From Suillus spraguei (Eukaryota > Basidiomycota > Agaricomycetes > Boletales > Suillaceae): a DNA stretch of 64,000 bases. The notes under the pieces are model-generated. The model was not told where the DNA came from. It saw only the letters and a program-made list of their open reading frames with translations, and made no database searches. The position numbers were made by a program, and so were the translations under genes. Each line of letters starts with the position of its first letter. Position 1 is the stretch's first letter. Below, one piece after another: positions 46,476-58,330 of the stretch. Where the stretch lies: positions 24,006 to 88,005 of the forward strand of contig JABCPU010000284.1 in the NCBI GenBank assembly GCA_016800925.1, read 5' to 3'.

Positions 46476-49400
46476 ATGCCAAGTACTTCTAAGGCGATCA
46501 GCAACTCGGCCCATCAGCAAGGGCAGACATGTATCGCGTTCTCGCGTGATGGGAAGTAAGTGGTCGCTTTTAGATCGAGAGCCGAGATAAACCTCTTTCC
46601 CTAAGGATTGCGTACACGGGAGGCTTGGATACCCTAGTACGAATATGGCACACTGACCAGGGAGAGGACCAAGAACCAGAAGCTGCGTATGAAGCTGATG
46701 AGGGTATCACTGCGGTCGCCGCTGCCGTGCGTGACTATCTCTTCATGTATCTTGGATTCGTCTGAACTGACAACGGAAAACAGGAAGGCTGCTGGCTCTC
46801 TGGAGGTCACGACTCTGATGTGCGAAAGTACATTCCTGGAAAGGCACAGTTTGACGGGCTTGTGACGAGCACTGCTGGAGCATCCATCAGGTGTTTAGCA
46901 GTGGATCCCTCTGGCAAGCGCGTTGCTGTCGCTTCTGAGTGCGTTTCTGCATGCATTAGCTGTCGTTGTGCTGACTGTTATGATGCAATTTAGCGAACTC
47001 TCGGTAAAAATTGTTGATTTGGATGAAATAACAAATGTGGTGGTCCTGGAAGGAGGGCATAAGAAACGTATACGAAAGACGACGTGGCATCCATCGGGCT
47101 CCATTCTGGTACGAGCATCGATAATATTCAGTTACTCTTGTATTCATGGTTTTTCATTTCTCAGACAACAAGTAGCTCAGATGGGACTATAGTGGCATGG
47201 AGTATATCCGATACTGAAGCCAAGGTGGAGAACGTTATCGATGGCATAATACCCGAGGTGGGAGATCCGGAGTGAGGACTATTCACTTCATTTGCAGAGA
47301 CCTTCCGCTGACCCTCCGCAAGATCTCCGGAATTCATGCATGATTGTTCTGCCGTCTGGCACCCGTCAGGACAATATTTCTTTGCAGCGTCACGAACGCA
47401 TGGTAAGTGGTCAAAGCATTGAAGCCATATTCTCATTCATAATTGAGTAGAAATTGTCGCGATTTCGCGGAGCACGTGGACCAAAACTTTGTCTCTGTCC
47501 GATCCAAATATCGTCGGCGCAACAACAGCACTAGCGCTTTCAACCAATGGTGTATACCTTGCCAGCGCTTGCAAGCAAGAGATATTAGTCTGGAGTGTGC
47601 AGACGAAGCGAGTGCTTTGGAGGTAAGCTTTTATAATTGTCTCTTCTTCCGCACCCATAACTCGTTGCAGGCACCCAGGCACCCCAAATGCATTCCCCAT
47701 CCAAATTGCTTTCTCACCTACAGAAAACCTCTTAGCATGGACAGATACAGAAGGTGTTCTCTCTCGATGGCGGGATGCAATTCCAACAGGCTCACCTGAT
47801 CCCGTGCGCCAAACGGCCGCAAGCAGCGCTCAAGGGACAACGACAAAACGAAATTCTACTCCCCCGTTATGGGGTGAAGAACCTGACGTTAATGCGGAAG
47901 GTGGTGACCCATATGGCGACGACTGGATCATTGACGACCTTGGTGATGGGATGGAAGATGAGCCTGAAGGTACAAAAGCGATACATGCAGGTGACGGATT
48001 TGTGAAGGAGATGGGTGAGAGCCAAGATAGCCGGGTAAATGTTGACAATAGTTTAACGGTATTTCAGTGAGTATCACAAAGGCTCAACCTGCTTTCCAAC
48101 CAGGGTCAACGCCTATGGAAAATAAAAAGCGTTACCTCGGTAAGAGACTTTTCTTGACGTCTTACAACTCATACCTATTTCAGCATAGCGTACAATATGG
48201 TTGGTGTCATTGAGGTGACGGACCAAGATACTCATCATATCGTCAATGTCGAATTCCACGACCGATCAACCCGCAAGGGATACCACTTTACCGATCACTT
48301 CAAATATGATCTTGGCTCTCTCGGTTAGCTTCTTGCAACTTCTACAAGCAAGTCTGACGCCCCCACAGGTGAACGCGGTGCACTCTTTGCTTGTCCCCCT
48401 GAGCTTGATCACCCAGCACAAGTCATATATAAACCTTACGGTACTTGGTCCACGCAAGGGGATTGGACATACGCCCTCCCAAAGGGTCAGCGTGTCCTTG
48501 GCCTCGCAGCAGGTGGTGAGAGGCCTATGCGGTCTCTGAGAGATCCCTCTTCGTCTGGAGGTGACATCCAGGGACAGGGGAACATCGTGATCGCGACCAG
48601 TTCTGGAGACCTGACGTTCTTGAGCGGCTCTGGTATCGAAAGAATTGTCCTCGGCGTGGAAGGTGAATATGTAACGATGGCTGCTGCCGAAGAATATGTA
48701 CTTGTGGTGCACCGACCCGGCGCGACTACTATTGATGGCAAGGCCCTTGAACCGTTCAATAACATAATGTTGATAGATTTGTCTTTCCAGGATCCCAAAG
48801 TTTGGTCGCTACGCTGATTTCTTTTGAAGACTTTCAAGTTCTTCAAGAGAAGCCACTCCCAATACCCAAAGGTCACACTCTGAGGTGGATCGGAACTACA
48901 GATGAGGGGGTACGTGAACATCCTCGCTAATACTCTCTTCTCAACTGGCGTGCTAGGCCCCAGCAATATATGATTCTGCTGGATATATTCACCTTATGAT
49001 CCATCACCGACGCCCAAATCGTGCGGCGTGGGCGCGTCTCATGGACACCAACTTGTTGGAGCGCAAGCAGGGCAAGGATGAGTCGTATTGGCCTGTTGGC
49101 CTGAGTCAGGACACGTTCATGTGTCTGATTCTCAAAGTAGGCAACTTAGCCTTGATGCCCCATCGCTATTGACTCCATTTCAAGGGTCGTCAAGAACACC
49201 CTGGCTTCCCTCGACCTCTCATACAAGAGCTTCCTGTCCGCTTGCCCTTCCGCAATCAAGACCCCGTAGATTCGCCTATTGAAGAGCGGTTTGCATTTTC
49301 TCTGCTTTCGTGATAACCGCTGAATAACAAATCATTAGCATCGCTCGGGAGCGAATCCACGTTAACCTTGCTCGTGATGCCCTTGGTGATGAACTAACAT

Positions 49401-50547
49401 CTCCTGAGATCGATAAACGCGAGGTTGAACTAGACAAGCAATTGCTCAAGCTCATCCAAGCTTCTTGCAAGGCGGACAAGGCTCCACGTGTAATTGAGCT
49501 CGTCAAACGGCTACACTTTCCAAATTCAATTGCAGCTGCAAGCCAACTTGCAGCGTTCTATCGCCTCATTGGATTGCAGGAGAAGATAGAAGCAATTAAA
49601 TTGTGGCGGGAACAGAACGCAACACCGGCAGAGGAGGGGAGGGAGGGGAGACAGGGATTTGTCTATGAGGATGCTCCGTTGGCTCGACCAAAGCCTTTTC
49701 AGAACTTCAATCCGCCACCCAAGGTCGACAGACCTGGCCTGGCACGATCTGCTGGGATAGTCGAGCAAACGGAGTTTACTGCGTCTAGTGTCGCGATCAG
49801 GGCTGGTCGCCCGCGAGCGCCACAAGCTTCTGCTTCTCGTTCAACGTCTCCTGAGGGAAAGAGGAAACGCGACGACAATGATGACGACCTCTCATCTGCC
49901 ATATTCGATGTCGAGGTAAAAAGGCGAGCCGTTGGCGAGTCTGACGCCGTGGTACCGTCACCGAAGCCTAGTGCGTGCATAACTATTCAACTCTGGCGTG
50001 CGTAAATTTGATCATCTATGACAGACAACCCATTTTCTCGAAAGACTGGGCAAGAAGCAAAAAGAATCCTTTTGCCAGAAAACCCGAGCTCAACAAGCCC
50101 ATCCAGAAGAGCGAGAGCTTTTTCAACAAGGTTGAGGTCGCGGAAAAACGTGAGTAACGATGAAACATGATTTTCTGACTTCCCTTCGTGATCGTTTAAT
50201 CGTGATCAACAGGTCCGGCTGCGGCTAAAGGCAGGGAAAAGGAAAAGGACAAGAAAGACCTCTCAAGACAAACCACGCTCTTTGGTTTGCCTTCGAAACT
50301 TCCTGCAGAGAAGGAAAAGCGAGCAAAGAAAAAAATCGATGCTGCACCCGACGCTGAAGTGGCAAAGCAAAGCCCTCCGGTGGACTCCCAAGCCATGGAT
50401 GTGGAATCCCAGGATGCCACACTAGTAGAGAGCCAAGCTCACCCTGACTCGTCAGACGAACAGATGGACACTCAGCCTTTAGACACGGATGACGAGCCCA
50501 TTGAATGGCCGGATTCACCGCCGGCTGCTGTCAACGACGACGATTAG
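46476..50547 (+). CDS. Ctf4/Mcl1-type replisome adaptor (WDHD1 homologue)
   Basis: Many exons from ATG 46,476 to TAG 50,547. An N-terminal WD40 propeller ([67 protein letters not shown]) is followed by the middle SepB-like propeller domain ([50 protein letters not shown]). A helical bundle ([10 protein letters not shown].. through [20 protein letters not shown]) ends the folded part. The tail is charged and carries RQTTLFGLP, a possible PCNA-interacting-like motif. The protein trimer links CMG helicase with DNA polymerase alpha and cohesion factors in the nucleus. The start was chosen as the first ATG with an intact frame across the first intron. Confidence 0.9.
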
Positions 50548-51126
50548 GTCCTACTTGTTTCTCCCGTTTCTCCTTTTTATCTACTACTGTAGGCATATCA
50601 TCAGTGGTCCCGGATCGTGTATCTAGGACATTTACCAGTCTATCATACTTCTCCTGGAGCTCCCTGCATCTTTGAGAGCTCTGGCCACCTCTCGCACCTA
50701 CATGATCGACCACTCGCGTCCGTTGGGACTGCGAAGGTCATGCTTACGCATCATGCACTCGATGTCTTCCTGGATCAATGTAATTTCTATTGATCTGCGG
50801 CAGATTTGGAGAAGGCACACTTAAATTTGTTGAAAATTTAATATAGCATTCGAGTTATTTTTTTGTTGTGAAATAACTGAAAGCGGCCTTCTTGCTAGGG
50901 CAAACCTTCATGGAAGGAAGAGACTTACTCCTAATAGTGGCAGTGAATATGGCGCCAGTATCAAAGCAAGAGAAAATCCAAAGCACGCGGAGCGCATTAT
51001 ATCAGTTTGAATACAAAGATGGTACTACAACCGCACATACTGTACCAGTCATTAAAGACCCAACACTGTACGTGTACCGCAGTCAAGAGATGTAGGTGAC
51101 GAATCGATCGTACCAGACTGACGCCA
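50548..51126. other. Convergent intergenic region
   Basis: About 580 bp between the Ctf4-like stop and the end of F-box paralog 2. A T-rich stretch lies at 50,855-50,865. No gene supported. Confidence 0.45.
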
Positions 51127-52706
51127 TCATGCTTCGATACACCGCTCCCTTACAACGCTGAAGCAACCAAGAAAGACATTGACCAACACCCATTTCTTTT
51201 TTAATTTGCCACCACTTAGGAGGTTCTGTAAAGGATCACAATGTTCAAGATTGAGCCAGTGAAGGCGGGGAAAGAGGCCGCTGAGGATGAGAGCTACGTT
51301 CGCCGGGGACTCGATGGGTGAATTGCCAAGGACGAGGGATTGGAGATTCTGGTTGGAGATTCCACCTCCGGGATGTTTGAGATCTATGCCATCCAGCTTG
51401 GTAGTATCGATGACAAGAGCGAGTGAAGTCAGACCGGGACAGAGCCGGAGCATATGGATCAACCCATGGAATGTAGGTACCATCATTTTATCAGTGGCAT
51501 AGTAACCGATATTGAGAACTTGCAGCTTGGGCCAGGCTCTCACCAGCTGGCACAGCCCCTCGTCAGACATAGAAATGGCAAAACTCCCATTGATGAGGAG
51601 ACGAGTTAAATTGCGAAATGCGTGCAATGACGTGAAGACGCCAGATTTTACGGCCACCCCTCTTGAATATACAATAGACAAGGATTCAAGCTTGTCGTTA
51701 TCGCATCTCTCTTGGAGGACGGTAAAGAACTGGGAGAGTGCCGCAGACAGGGCACCGGCTGAGGCATTCAATGTTAACATGTTGACCTTGATTTCCTTGC
51801 TCCGGACTACCTGAAGCGAGCTCAGGAAGTTTGAGGCAGGCCCGAATGCATCAATAGAAAGGCTCAAATTATCCAAATCATGAAAGCCAGGGAGTGGAAA
51901 ATACAACTTTGCATCCCAAGCTGATGATGTTGTAAAGTCCAAGCTCAAAAAACGTAGAGCTCGAAGCTGCATAACGTGCTTGATGCCTTGGTTCCCTATG
52001 TCCCATATCGCCAATGTTTGAATATGTTGGAGCTGGGAAATAGATTGTGTGATAAAGGGCGAGACTTTACGAGATAGTTCCTCGGATTGACGATAAACTG
52101 TATTCAGGACCCGGAGGTGAGGACACGAAGCACCAAGAGACGAAAGGACCGCGAGAAAGGAGGGCGAGGGTGAACAAACTTGCAAGCTGAAGACTACTAG
52201 GGAAGGAACTAAAGCCATGCGCAAGAACTCTGCAGCACTTCGAGTACCGTCTGCATTCCATGTTAAATGGACTAGGTTCGGAAACAAGCTAGAAGACATA
52301 GGTGCCGATGGACAAGACATCATCAACAAACCGAGGCGGTCAATGTTTTGAGAGGTGACTGATTGTGTGATTGAGTGCACGCGGGACGCGTAATTGCAAA
52401 AAGTGTTCCACATGTTGCTATCAACAGGTTTCTGCAATACCTAGTAAGTAAGTGAACTCAGCCTTAAGCCCACAATCATATAAAATTTTGACACACCACA
52501 GTGACCTCATGACCTTGATCAAGGCTAAACAGGTCACTTGGTAAACATTTGACAAGTGGGTCCACGGATGGCAAATCCCTCCAAAGGACATTGAGTGCCA
52601 GATGTTCGAACCCGCGACAAGTGGATGCAAGTGCAGGAAGCGATTTGTGTTCTGTGTATGAGCTAATTGTGTATATGACATCAAGATTTAGTAAAGCCGG
52701 GTGCAT
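51127..52706 (-). CDS. F-box protein with LRR-like repeats (paralog 2)
   Basis: Two exons, 52706-52506 and 52440-51127, give 504 residues. The F-box region is LDVIYTISSYTEHKSLPALASTCRGFEHLALNVLWRDLPS. The repeats include LFPNLVHLTWNADGTRSAAE, PSLVVFSLQVCSPSP and CPGLTSLALVIDTTKLDGID. Same phase-0 intron position as the other two paralogs. It is closest to paralog 3 (61,350), sharing FEHxALNVLWRDL, MPDEL-like and TKLDxIDLKHP-type motifs. It probably acts as a substrate receptor of an SCF ligase; the target is unknown. No lesion is visible. Confidence 0.86.
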
Positions 52707-52857
52707 GACCAGTTGATAAGTTCCAAGAAGTGTGCAATGCGATGGAACTTTTTGGACAAAATTATGTCCCCGCTACTGGTTTAAACATATACCTCACTCG
52801 GCGGTAGATTCTTGCCGTGGCTATGTTTTTGGCTGATCGTTATCGAAGGCCGTGTGG

Positions 52858-52930
52858 AAAGCCAGGCCACCGTGCCGAGTGCTCCACTCCCAAGGCTTCC
52901 ACTTCTCAGAACCTTCCTAGTAGGGTAAGT
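52858..52930 (+). repeat. Left arm of an inverted repeat (about 70 bp)
   Basis: It pairs with 53,904-53,970 in reverse complement. A core of about 32 bp (CTCCCAAGGCTTCCACTTCT and the next 12 bases) is identical; the outer parts are about 75-85% alike by eye. Both arms end at a GTAAG donor-like sequence. The frame GFHFSEPS is open through the core in both arms, but this arm runs into TAG TAG. Confidence 0.75.
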
Positions 52931-53006
52931 AATAGCTCCTACGCTCTACGCAATGGCTTGCAGAGAAGGTTTGGTTTGGACAAACTTATGTTCCACAGAA
53001 AAAAAC

Positions 53007-53092
53007 CTCGTTCTGGGCAGGTTTCGAACATGCACAGTCTAAGAGAAACAGATTTTGATTCTGCTGTGGGAGCAACCTGGCTAAGACCAGTT
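53007..53092 (-). other. tRNA-Leu-like unit A (degenerate), pol III terminator
   Basis: On the minus strand a 5-bp stem flanks a 7-base loop ATCAAAA (53,048-53,064), with T at the position of U33 and anticodon CAA. A long variable arm follows, then a T-loop-like TGTTCGAAACC (53,020-53,030) and a T7 run (52,999-53,005). Length about 85 nt fits tRNA-Leu. The acceptor stem does not pair well, so it is a pseudogene or tRNA-derived repeat rather than a functional tRNA. Confidence 0.4.
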
Positions 53093-53156
53093 ACGGTGAA
53101 CTTCTACAGAAATCATCCATGAATGAATGCCAAAGTGTGTTCCAATAGAAAAAAAC

Positions 53157-53232
53157 TCAGCTTTCGAACCTGTGTAGCCCAAGAGAAACAGATTTTGATT
53201 CCGGTATGGTAATCACACTGGCCAGGCTACTT
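53157..53232 (-). other. tRNA-Leu-like unit B (degenerate), pol III terminator
   Basis: The same arrangement as unit A, 140 bp away: identical anticodon-loop segment (53,181-53,200), T-loop-like GGTTCGAAAGC (53,160-53,170) and a T7 run (53,149-53,155). The D-arm reads GGCCAGTGTG. The two units have diverged outside the anticodon and T-loop region. Confidence 0.4.
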
Positions 53233-53576
53233 TAACTCTTCTAAGTTGAACCCCTGATCGACATAACCCGAAAAAGATGACATGGTCAATAAAGTTCGAG
53301 TCTGAACGTCTACGAGACAGACAATAGAACTGCCCCGACGAGGCGGAGGGACAAAGACTGAGATAATTCTAATTCACCATCATCATCATCAGCAGCAGCA
53401 GCAGGTTCAATACGATTGACATTACCACAAGCATATCGCATGAAGTTTCTAGAAACACAGAAGGAAATCAGCAGATATTAAAAAACGAGGACAGTGAACA
53501 GTCACCACCTGGAAGGCCAGACAGAGGATTAGAGACGGGAGTCTCGTTTTTCCACAAACGGTGGTCACGCAGCAAT

Positions 53577-53973
53577 TCAGTTCATCCCAGACACAACGTC
53601 GAGACCACCCGCCACCTCGGACTCAACATCGGTAGTGAGCGCGCAGCAATAATTCACTGAAGCCATGGAAATTTCCAGCGAAGCGCAAACTTTGGTCCAA
53701 ATGGCCGAGCGAACGATCAATCGAAGAAGAGACGAGAGAAGAATGCGATTCAAGGTCGAAGGCGACAGACACAGGAAGGCGACCGATTTGAATGAGATCC
53801 CAGTGGTGAAACACGATATGACCCGCTCCCTTATGGTAGCGGGAATAAATCTACATGACACATTAGAATGGTCACTACAGGATGTTTGGAGGCCAATGGA
53901 AACACTTACCTTACCAGGAAGGTTCTGAGAAGTGGAAGCCTTGGGAGTAGAGCGCGGCGGTCTGGCTTTTCAT
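53577..53973 (-). other. Unresolved possible small gene on the right arm of the inverted repeat
   Basis: ATG at 53,973 opens MKSQTAALYSQGFHFSEPSW, which runs to a GTAAG site in the right repeat arm (53,904-53,970). After a possible short intron, frames continue through 53,861-53,577 (MASVNYCCALTTD and others). The opposite strand also has an 87-codon ORF (53,665-53,928). I cannot decide the structure or family. The surrounding 53,233-53,576 and 53,974-55,077 show no supported gene. Confidence 0.25.
53904..53970 (-). repeat. Right arm of the inverted repeat
   Basis: Reverse complement of 52,858-52,930, about 1 kb away. The two tRNA-like units lie in the interval between the arms. Confidence 0.75.
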
Positions 53974-55077
53974 AGTGTAGCTCGCCCTACAGCTTATAAA
54001 TAATTGCGGGGTGAAAATGAAAATTCCAATCTCGAAGAGGAAACACCTTGGGCTCTCTCAGACTTTGCAAAAGTATGAAACACTGGACTTCGTCGAGAAA
54101 TTTGGGACGAAGAATTGTTTGCACTTATAAGTTAGATAGTGCAGCACCACAGAATAAGTTGAGCAAATGCATAACCATGACAGATTGCATGGTAAGAAAT
54201 TAGTATATTGCAATGGCTTTCTGATATGTCAAAATATACATCAGAATGACGACTCAACCAAGGGCCATGCAATATGATTAGGATGCTGAAGTCATTGATG
54301 CAGCATTTGATCGTGATATGCTAGTACTGACGCATTATGTGTGATACGGCCTAAATTGGTGCGGCATATGCGAGGAGGCATGGATGGGGCTTGACATGGA
54401 CGAGACTCGGTGTACGAATAATGAGCATCCACAGAAAATCAACGTCCACTGGACTCGGACTTAGTTGATAGAGACCACCCAGAAGTTTGCAACGTACTAA
54501 AAGGTGATTCATCCTCGGCACAAGCGTCGATGTACGACAAGCACTACATCAAGGATAAGATTTCAGCATTTGAATAATGTTGCATGATATATGAAGGTTT
54601 GTTTCGTAGTGGTGTCGCGTCATTTTAACACCCGGCACGTGTTCGAATGATACACTGATAGTGGGCTATCTGCTTCTGGAACCACGACCTCCGAAGATTG
54701 ATGTAGACCGTGCCGGTGAGTGACGAAGGGTCGTGACACCGAATTCGATGTCTTCGTTGTGAGTATGATGGTGGTGAATGATGCGACAGTCATCAGCTTG
54801 AATGGAGACTGATAAAGCCATGAACCCACAGGCAGCTATTTGACTGTACAAACAGAGGAGCAGACGATGCTACGAAGGATGGTACTAGCCTAGAAGGCAT
54901 AGACACCAAACGGGACATATTTTGGTAGTTGGCTGTACAATTTTGGGGTCACATGAATTGTAATAACATGCTTGTTAATAACCCTAGGCAGCCACTTGAT
55001 TTTTAACATAGGTTAATAACGGAATAACTCATCGTCCGTACCCTACAGAGGTCACGGGCACATCAGATAATTGGAAC
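53974..55077. other. Gene-free stretch
   Basis: About 1.1 kb without a supported gene. Short minus frames at 54,620-54,851 lack motifs. The right end is the 3' flank of RPA43. Confidence 0.45.
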
Positions 55078-56220
55078 TTATTTGGCACGTTTTTTGCGGG
55101 AGCTCTTGTCTGACTGTGTAGTAGAGTGTTCTTCAGAAAAGGGATCAGGCTGTATCGATCCCTGAAGGGAGAGCATTTCGTTCGCCACAGTTTTTCTGTC
55201 ATAAAAGTTGATTAACCTTCCTTTCATTAAGAATGACTGTTCACTCACCCAATAACTGTAAACTCTAGATACCCATCTGTTCCGCCAAGCTTCGTGCCCG
55301 TCACACGATGCACCCACTGACCGCTTGCCTCTGGTATCGCTTCGCCTTCCGCACTCTTACTCTCACTATCGCCATACTTCACTGTTGTATCTCCTTCCTT
55401 ATCGACAGATGAACCTACAACACCTTCTCCATACTCAGGATCATTTTCCGCAGGACCATATTCAAATTCCCAAACATCTTGTGGAATGTGATGTCGTGGT
55501 ATGGAAACGTTAAACGTACGGTGGAGGAGCAGCGAAACATGATCAGGAGAACACAGAATGATTTTGCCAACTATTGAAGATGGTGTTACTTGATTCAACA
55601 GTATAAGACAAACGAAGCACGTACCAAGTTTCATAGCTATACTTGGGCTCCAGACCGTAGCATCGAAAGCGACGTTACAGATCGCAAATGGACAATCGGC
55701 ACTTATGCTCGCGGTCGGACTTAGGAAATGTAGATTTGAATGAGCCAAGAGAACACCACACAAAGACGGGATATATCTCCATATTCAGTTCAGTATCACA
55801 AACTTGTTTAAGAGATGTACTATCGCACCGCATGATCATGCTATCTAACATTTCCTCTACGCCAGAGCGTAGATTAGTTGCGAATACAGGAGGTACAGAA
55901 AGTGTTATGGTTGCTTTCGTCACTCGGAATTCACTTGTCGAAGGTTCGGCGCGTTGGGGCTTCCCTATGTCCTGTTTCAACTTTTCTTTCTTCTTCTTCC
56001 TGGGTGCATCATGGTCTGCGTCGGATGCACGATGCTTTCGTTTCTTGTGACCCGAGGCAGATATAATATGGAAGTGGTCATCGTGACATGTATGAGATTC
56101 AGTTCCGAGTAGAAAATTTTGGGCACGTGAAAATGCTGCGGCAACTGCCACTGGTGAGCGAATGCACATCGTCACAAATATCATCAAGACCTTCTGCATT
56201 GTAAAAGTCAGGTCTCCCAT
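55078..56220 (-). CDS. RPA43: RNA polymerase I subunit RPA43
   Basis: Four exons, 56220-55829, 55776-55625, 55570-55249 and 55195-55078, give 327 residues. The N-terminal part carries a basic nuclear-signal-like run (KKRKHR and RKKKKEKLK), then the Rpb7-like fold (PPVFATNLRSGVEEMLDSMIMRYIPSLCGV, LLAHSNLHFL, DCPFAICNVAFDATVWSP). The S1-like part with the RPA43 signature follows (CSPDHVSLLLHRTFNVSIPRHHIP, WEFEYGPAENDPEYG). The tail ends KSSRKKRAK. It forms the Pol I stalk with RPA14 in the nucleolus and binds Rrn3. The stretch before SGHKKRKH is unlike the family, so the true start may be nearer 56,060 or involve an unseen 5' exon. Confidence 0.88.
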
Positions 56221-56941
56221 GCATATGTAGTATTATGTACGTATTATTTCGACTGTCTTTCTGGTCGCTGAACAATCTTTCATATTACACTACACAATTG
56301 CAATCATCGTGATTCCAGTGGGATGGAAACTCAGCATATGGGTCCCAACTATGTTGATGATCTCCAGCATCCAGGCCTTATGGATAGTTTCTTGCACTGC
56401 AAGCCCAACTGAGTCGACTTCTTGAACAGTCGGACAGTGTTCAAAGATCGATGTCGCAGACATTTCAGGTCAGCGACCATGTGGATCATGTCTGTGTTTC
56501 TGCCGGTCTACCTCAAAAGGACAGTCCATGCGGCTTCGAGCATGAATGCCCTCCTGTGCGTGGTAGTAGCATCTATGAGGTGGCCGTTATCCTTGTTCTC
56601 AGCGGCGAGTCGAAAAGATGTTCCATACAACGTTGATCTATTACCGAAAAAGCGTGGAACATCCACGCGTGATTGTACATATAACGAGGGAATAAAATGC
56701 GGAGTGAAAATCCATGAGTCAGGGATGGGTGTTTGCATCGCTACCGCCCGATAGTAAGTAGTATATATCAGCGCTAGTGCTCCAGTGGCCGTAGTCTGTC
56801 CCAAAATTTTGAATGGCGTTGATCATGTGACTCTATCGGCATTTGTTGCATTACATTGAACGTCGACACTGCGGCAGCATCCTTATGTCCTACTTCCTGC
56901 CTCTAATTTCCTTCTATTAGTTTAGTTCTGAAGGGTTTGGG
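56221..56941. other. Divergent intergenic region
   Basis: About 720 bp between RPA43 and the PAM16 start; it holds both promoters. Open frames on both strands at 56,422-56,804 overlap each other and lack motifs. Confidence 0.45.
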
Positions 56942-57635
56942 ATGGTGAGTCATAGTTAATCTCAGGTCTGATTTGTAGACTGACAAGTACCTGTAGTCGG
57001 CCCCAAAAATCATCGTACAAATTCTCGTCACAGGTGCACAAATTTTCGGCAAGGCACTATTTGAAGCAGGAAAGCAGGCAGCCAAAAGTGCGTCCTTCAG
57101 TATCTTCGTCTTTGATTATTTCGGCATTCACATCTTTTATTTCGCCAATTGCAGATGCAAAGCACACCCCGCAAGGCGCAATAGGATCTGATATCTCAGG
57201 CGTTCGGAATGCTACATCTGGCTCTTTGACAGACAAACTTACCCGAGAACACCGTATGACACTGGACGAGGCCCATCTAATTTTGAATTTAAAGCAAGGA
57301 GAAACCCTTGAGAATGTATTGAAGGTGAATTCATACCACTTTGTCAACATTGTTTTGATCGTATGTCATACTGACTGCCATGCCAGAATTACGAACATTT
57401 ATTCAAAGTGAACGGTCCCCGGCCAGCCCCAGACCCACCGACAACTGGCGCAAGAGCGGGCAAACAGCCTGCTCCGCCTACACACTCTCATTACCTTCAG
57501 TCGAAAGTTGTGCGTGCCCGGGAGCGTATCGAGGCAGAGATGCGCGTTATGAAGGAAGAAGATCCAATGCCTCCCCCTCCTGGAGCTGCTCCTCATTCGG
57601 GTTCAGCACAAGGCAACGCGGGAGGCTTGAGTTAA
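56942..57635 (+). CDS. PAM16: Mitochondrial import motor subunit Pam16 (Tim16)
   Basis: Four exons, 56942-56944, 56997-57087, 57155-57324 and 57387-57635, give 170 residues. The first exon is only the start codon ATG, followed at once by GTGAGT. The body reads APKIIVQILVTGAQIFGKAL with an N-terminal hydrophobic helix, then TREHRMTLDEAHLILNLKQ, the degenerate J-like domain in which DEA replaces the HPD of Pam18. SHYLQSKVVRARERIEAEM and a Pro/Gly-rich tail follow. Pam16 pairs with Pam18 at the inner membrane and controls Hsp70 ATPase activity at the TIM23 channel. The start is chosen because without the ATG exon the conserved SAPK N terminus has no Met. Confidence 0.9.
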
Positions 57636-58330
57636 CCTCTCTCGTGATTACTTATATCTGCTTTCTATATGATTCGCTAATTTTAGATAAACACAAATGC
57701 GCATCCCCATTCACTCAGCATTCACGCGCGTGTATTGTTCCGCAGGATGCTTAATTGTCATAGCGAGGTCGAGCGACGCCGGGGGCTTACATTTCAATCT
57801 TAGTCTTTATTTGGATCGCATCTCCCGTACGACTCGTTAACACTTGACAGACTTTGGCGCAAGTGCTTCCTCTCGCAAAGTTTAGCTTCAAGCTAGAGCC
57901 GAAAAATTGACTTTGCCATGCAGCCAGCCATATCAGAGACTATTAGTTACTGGCCAAGTCCTTGTTGTGCGGCGAAGGTTCTGCCATTTTTACAAGCATT
58001 TCTTGCGTCTGTCGAGGATCGCGCTGGTAGGGCTTCATGGACGTGCGTGATTGCATGGACCCTGAGGCCTGAGGAACCAGGCTATTTTTCAAAATGCTCA
58101 AAAACAGAAATCTTTGATTGGGAAAGAGGAGGCTATGCGTGCGTGTGACGAGCAGATATGCATCGTTACGTAGCGAGTGAGGCCTCGTCCCAGGTTTGCA
58201 CAGCTCTTTTAGCATCGTGATAATTATCGGCACTGATGCTCGTCACTCCTCAGTTCCTGCAAATTGCCGATTTCACACTTTATACCGATAAAATGTTGGC
58301 ACCAATGCCCGAGAACTATTCATGTCTGTT
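57636..58330. other. Gene-free stretch left of the Helitron relic
   Basis: No supported gene. A minus frame at 58,233-57,943 and a plus frame at 57,918-58,148 overlap and lack family motifs. Confidence 0.4.

Noticed and set aside
53007..53232. Functional tRNA-Leu genes
   Set aside because: Acceptor stems do not pair and the D-arms are weak, so they are reported only as tRNA-like.
53665..53928. 87-codon plus ORF MEISSEAQTLVQMAE as a gene
   Set aside because: No homologue recognised and it conflicts with minus-strand frames; kept only as part of the unresolved region.
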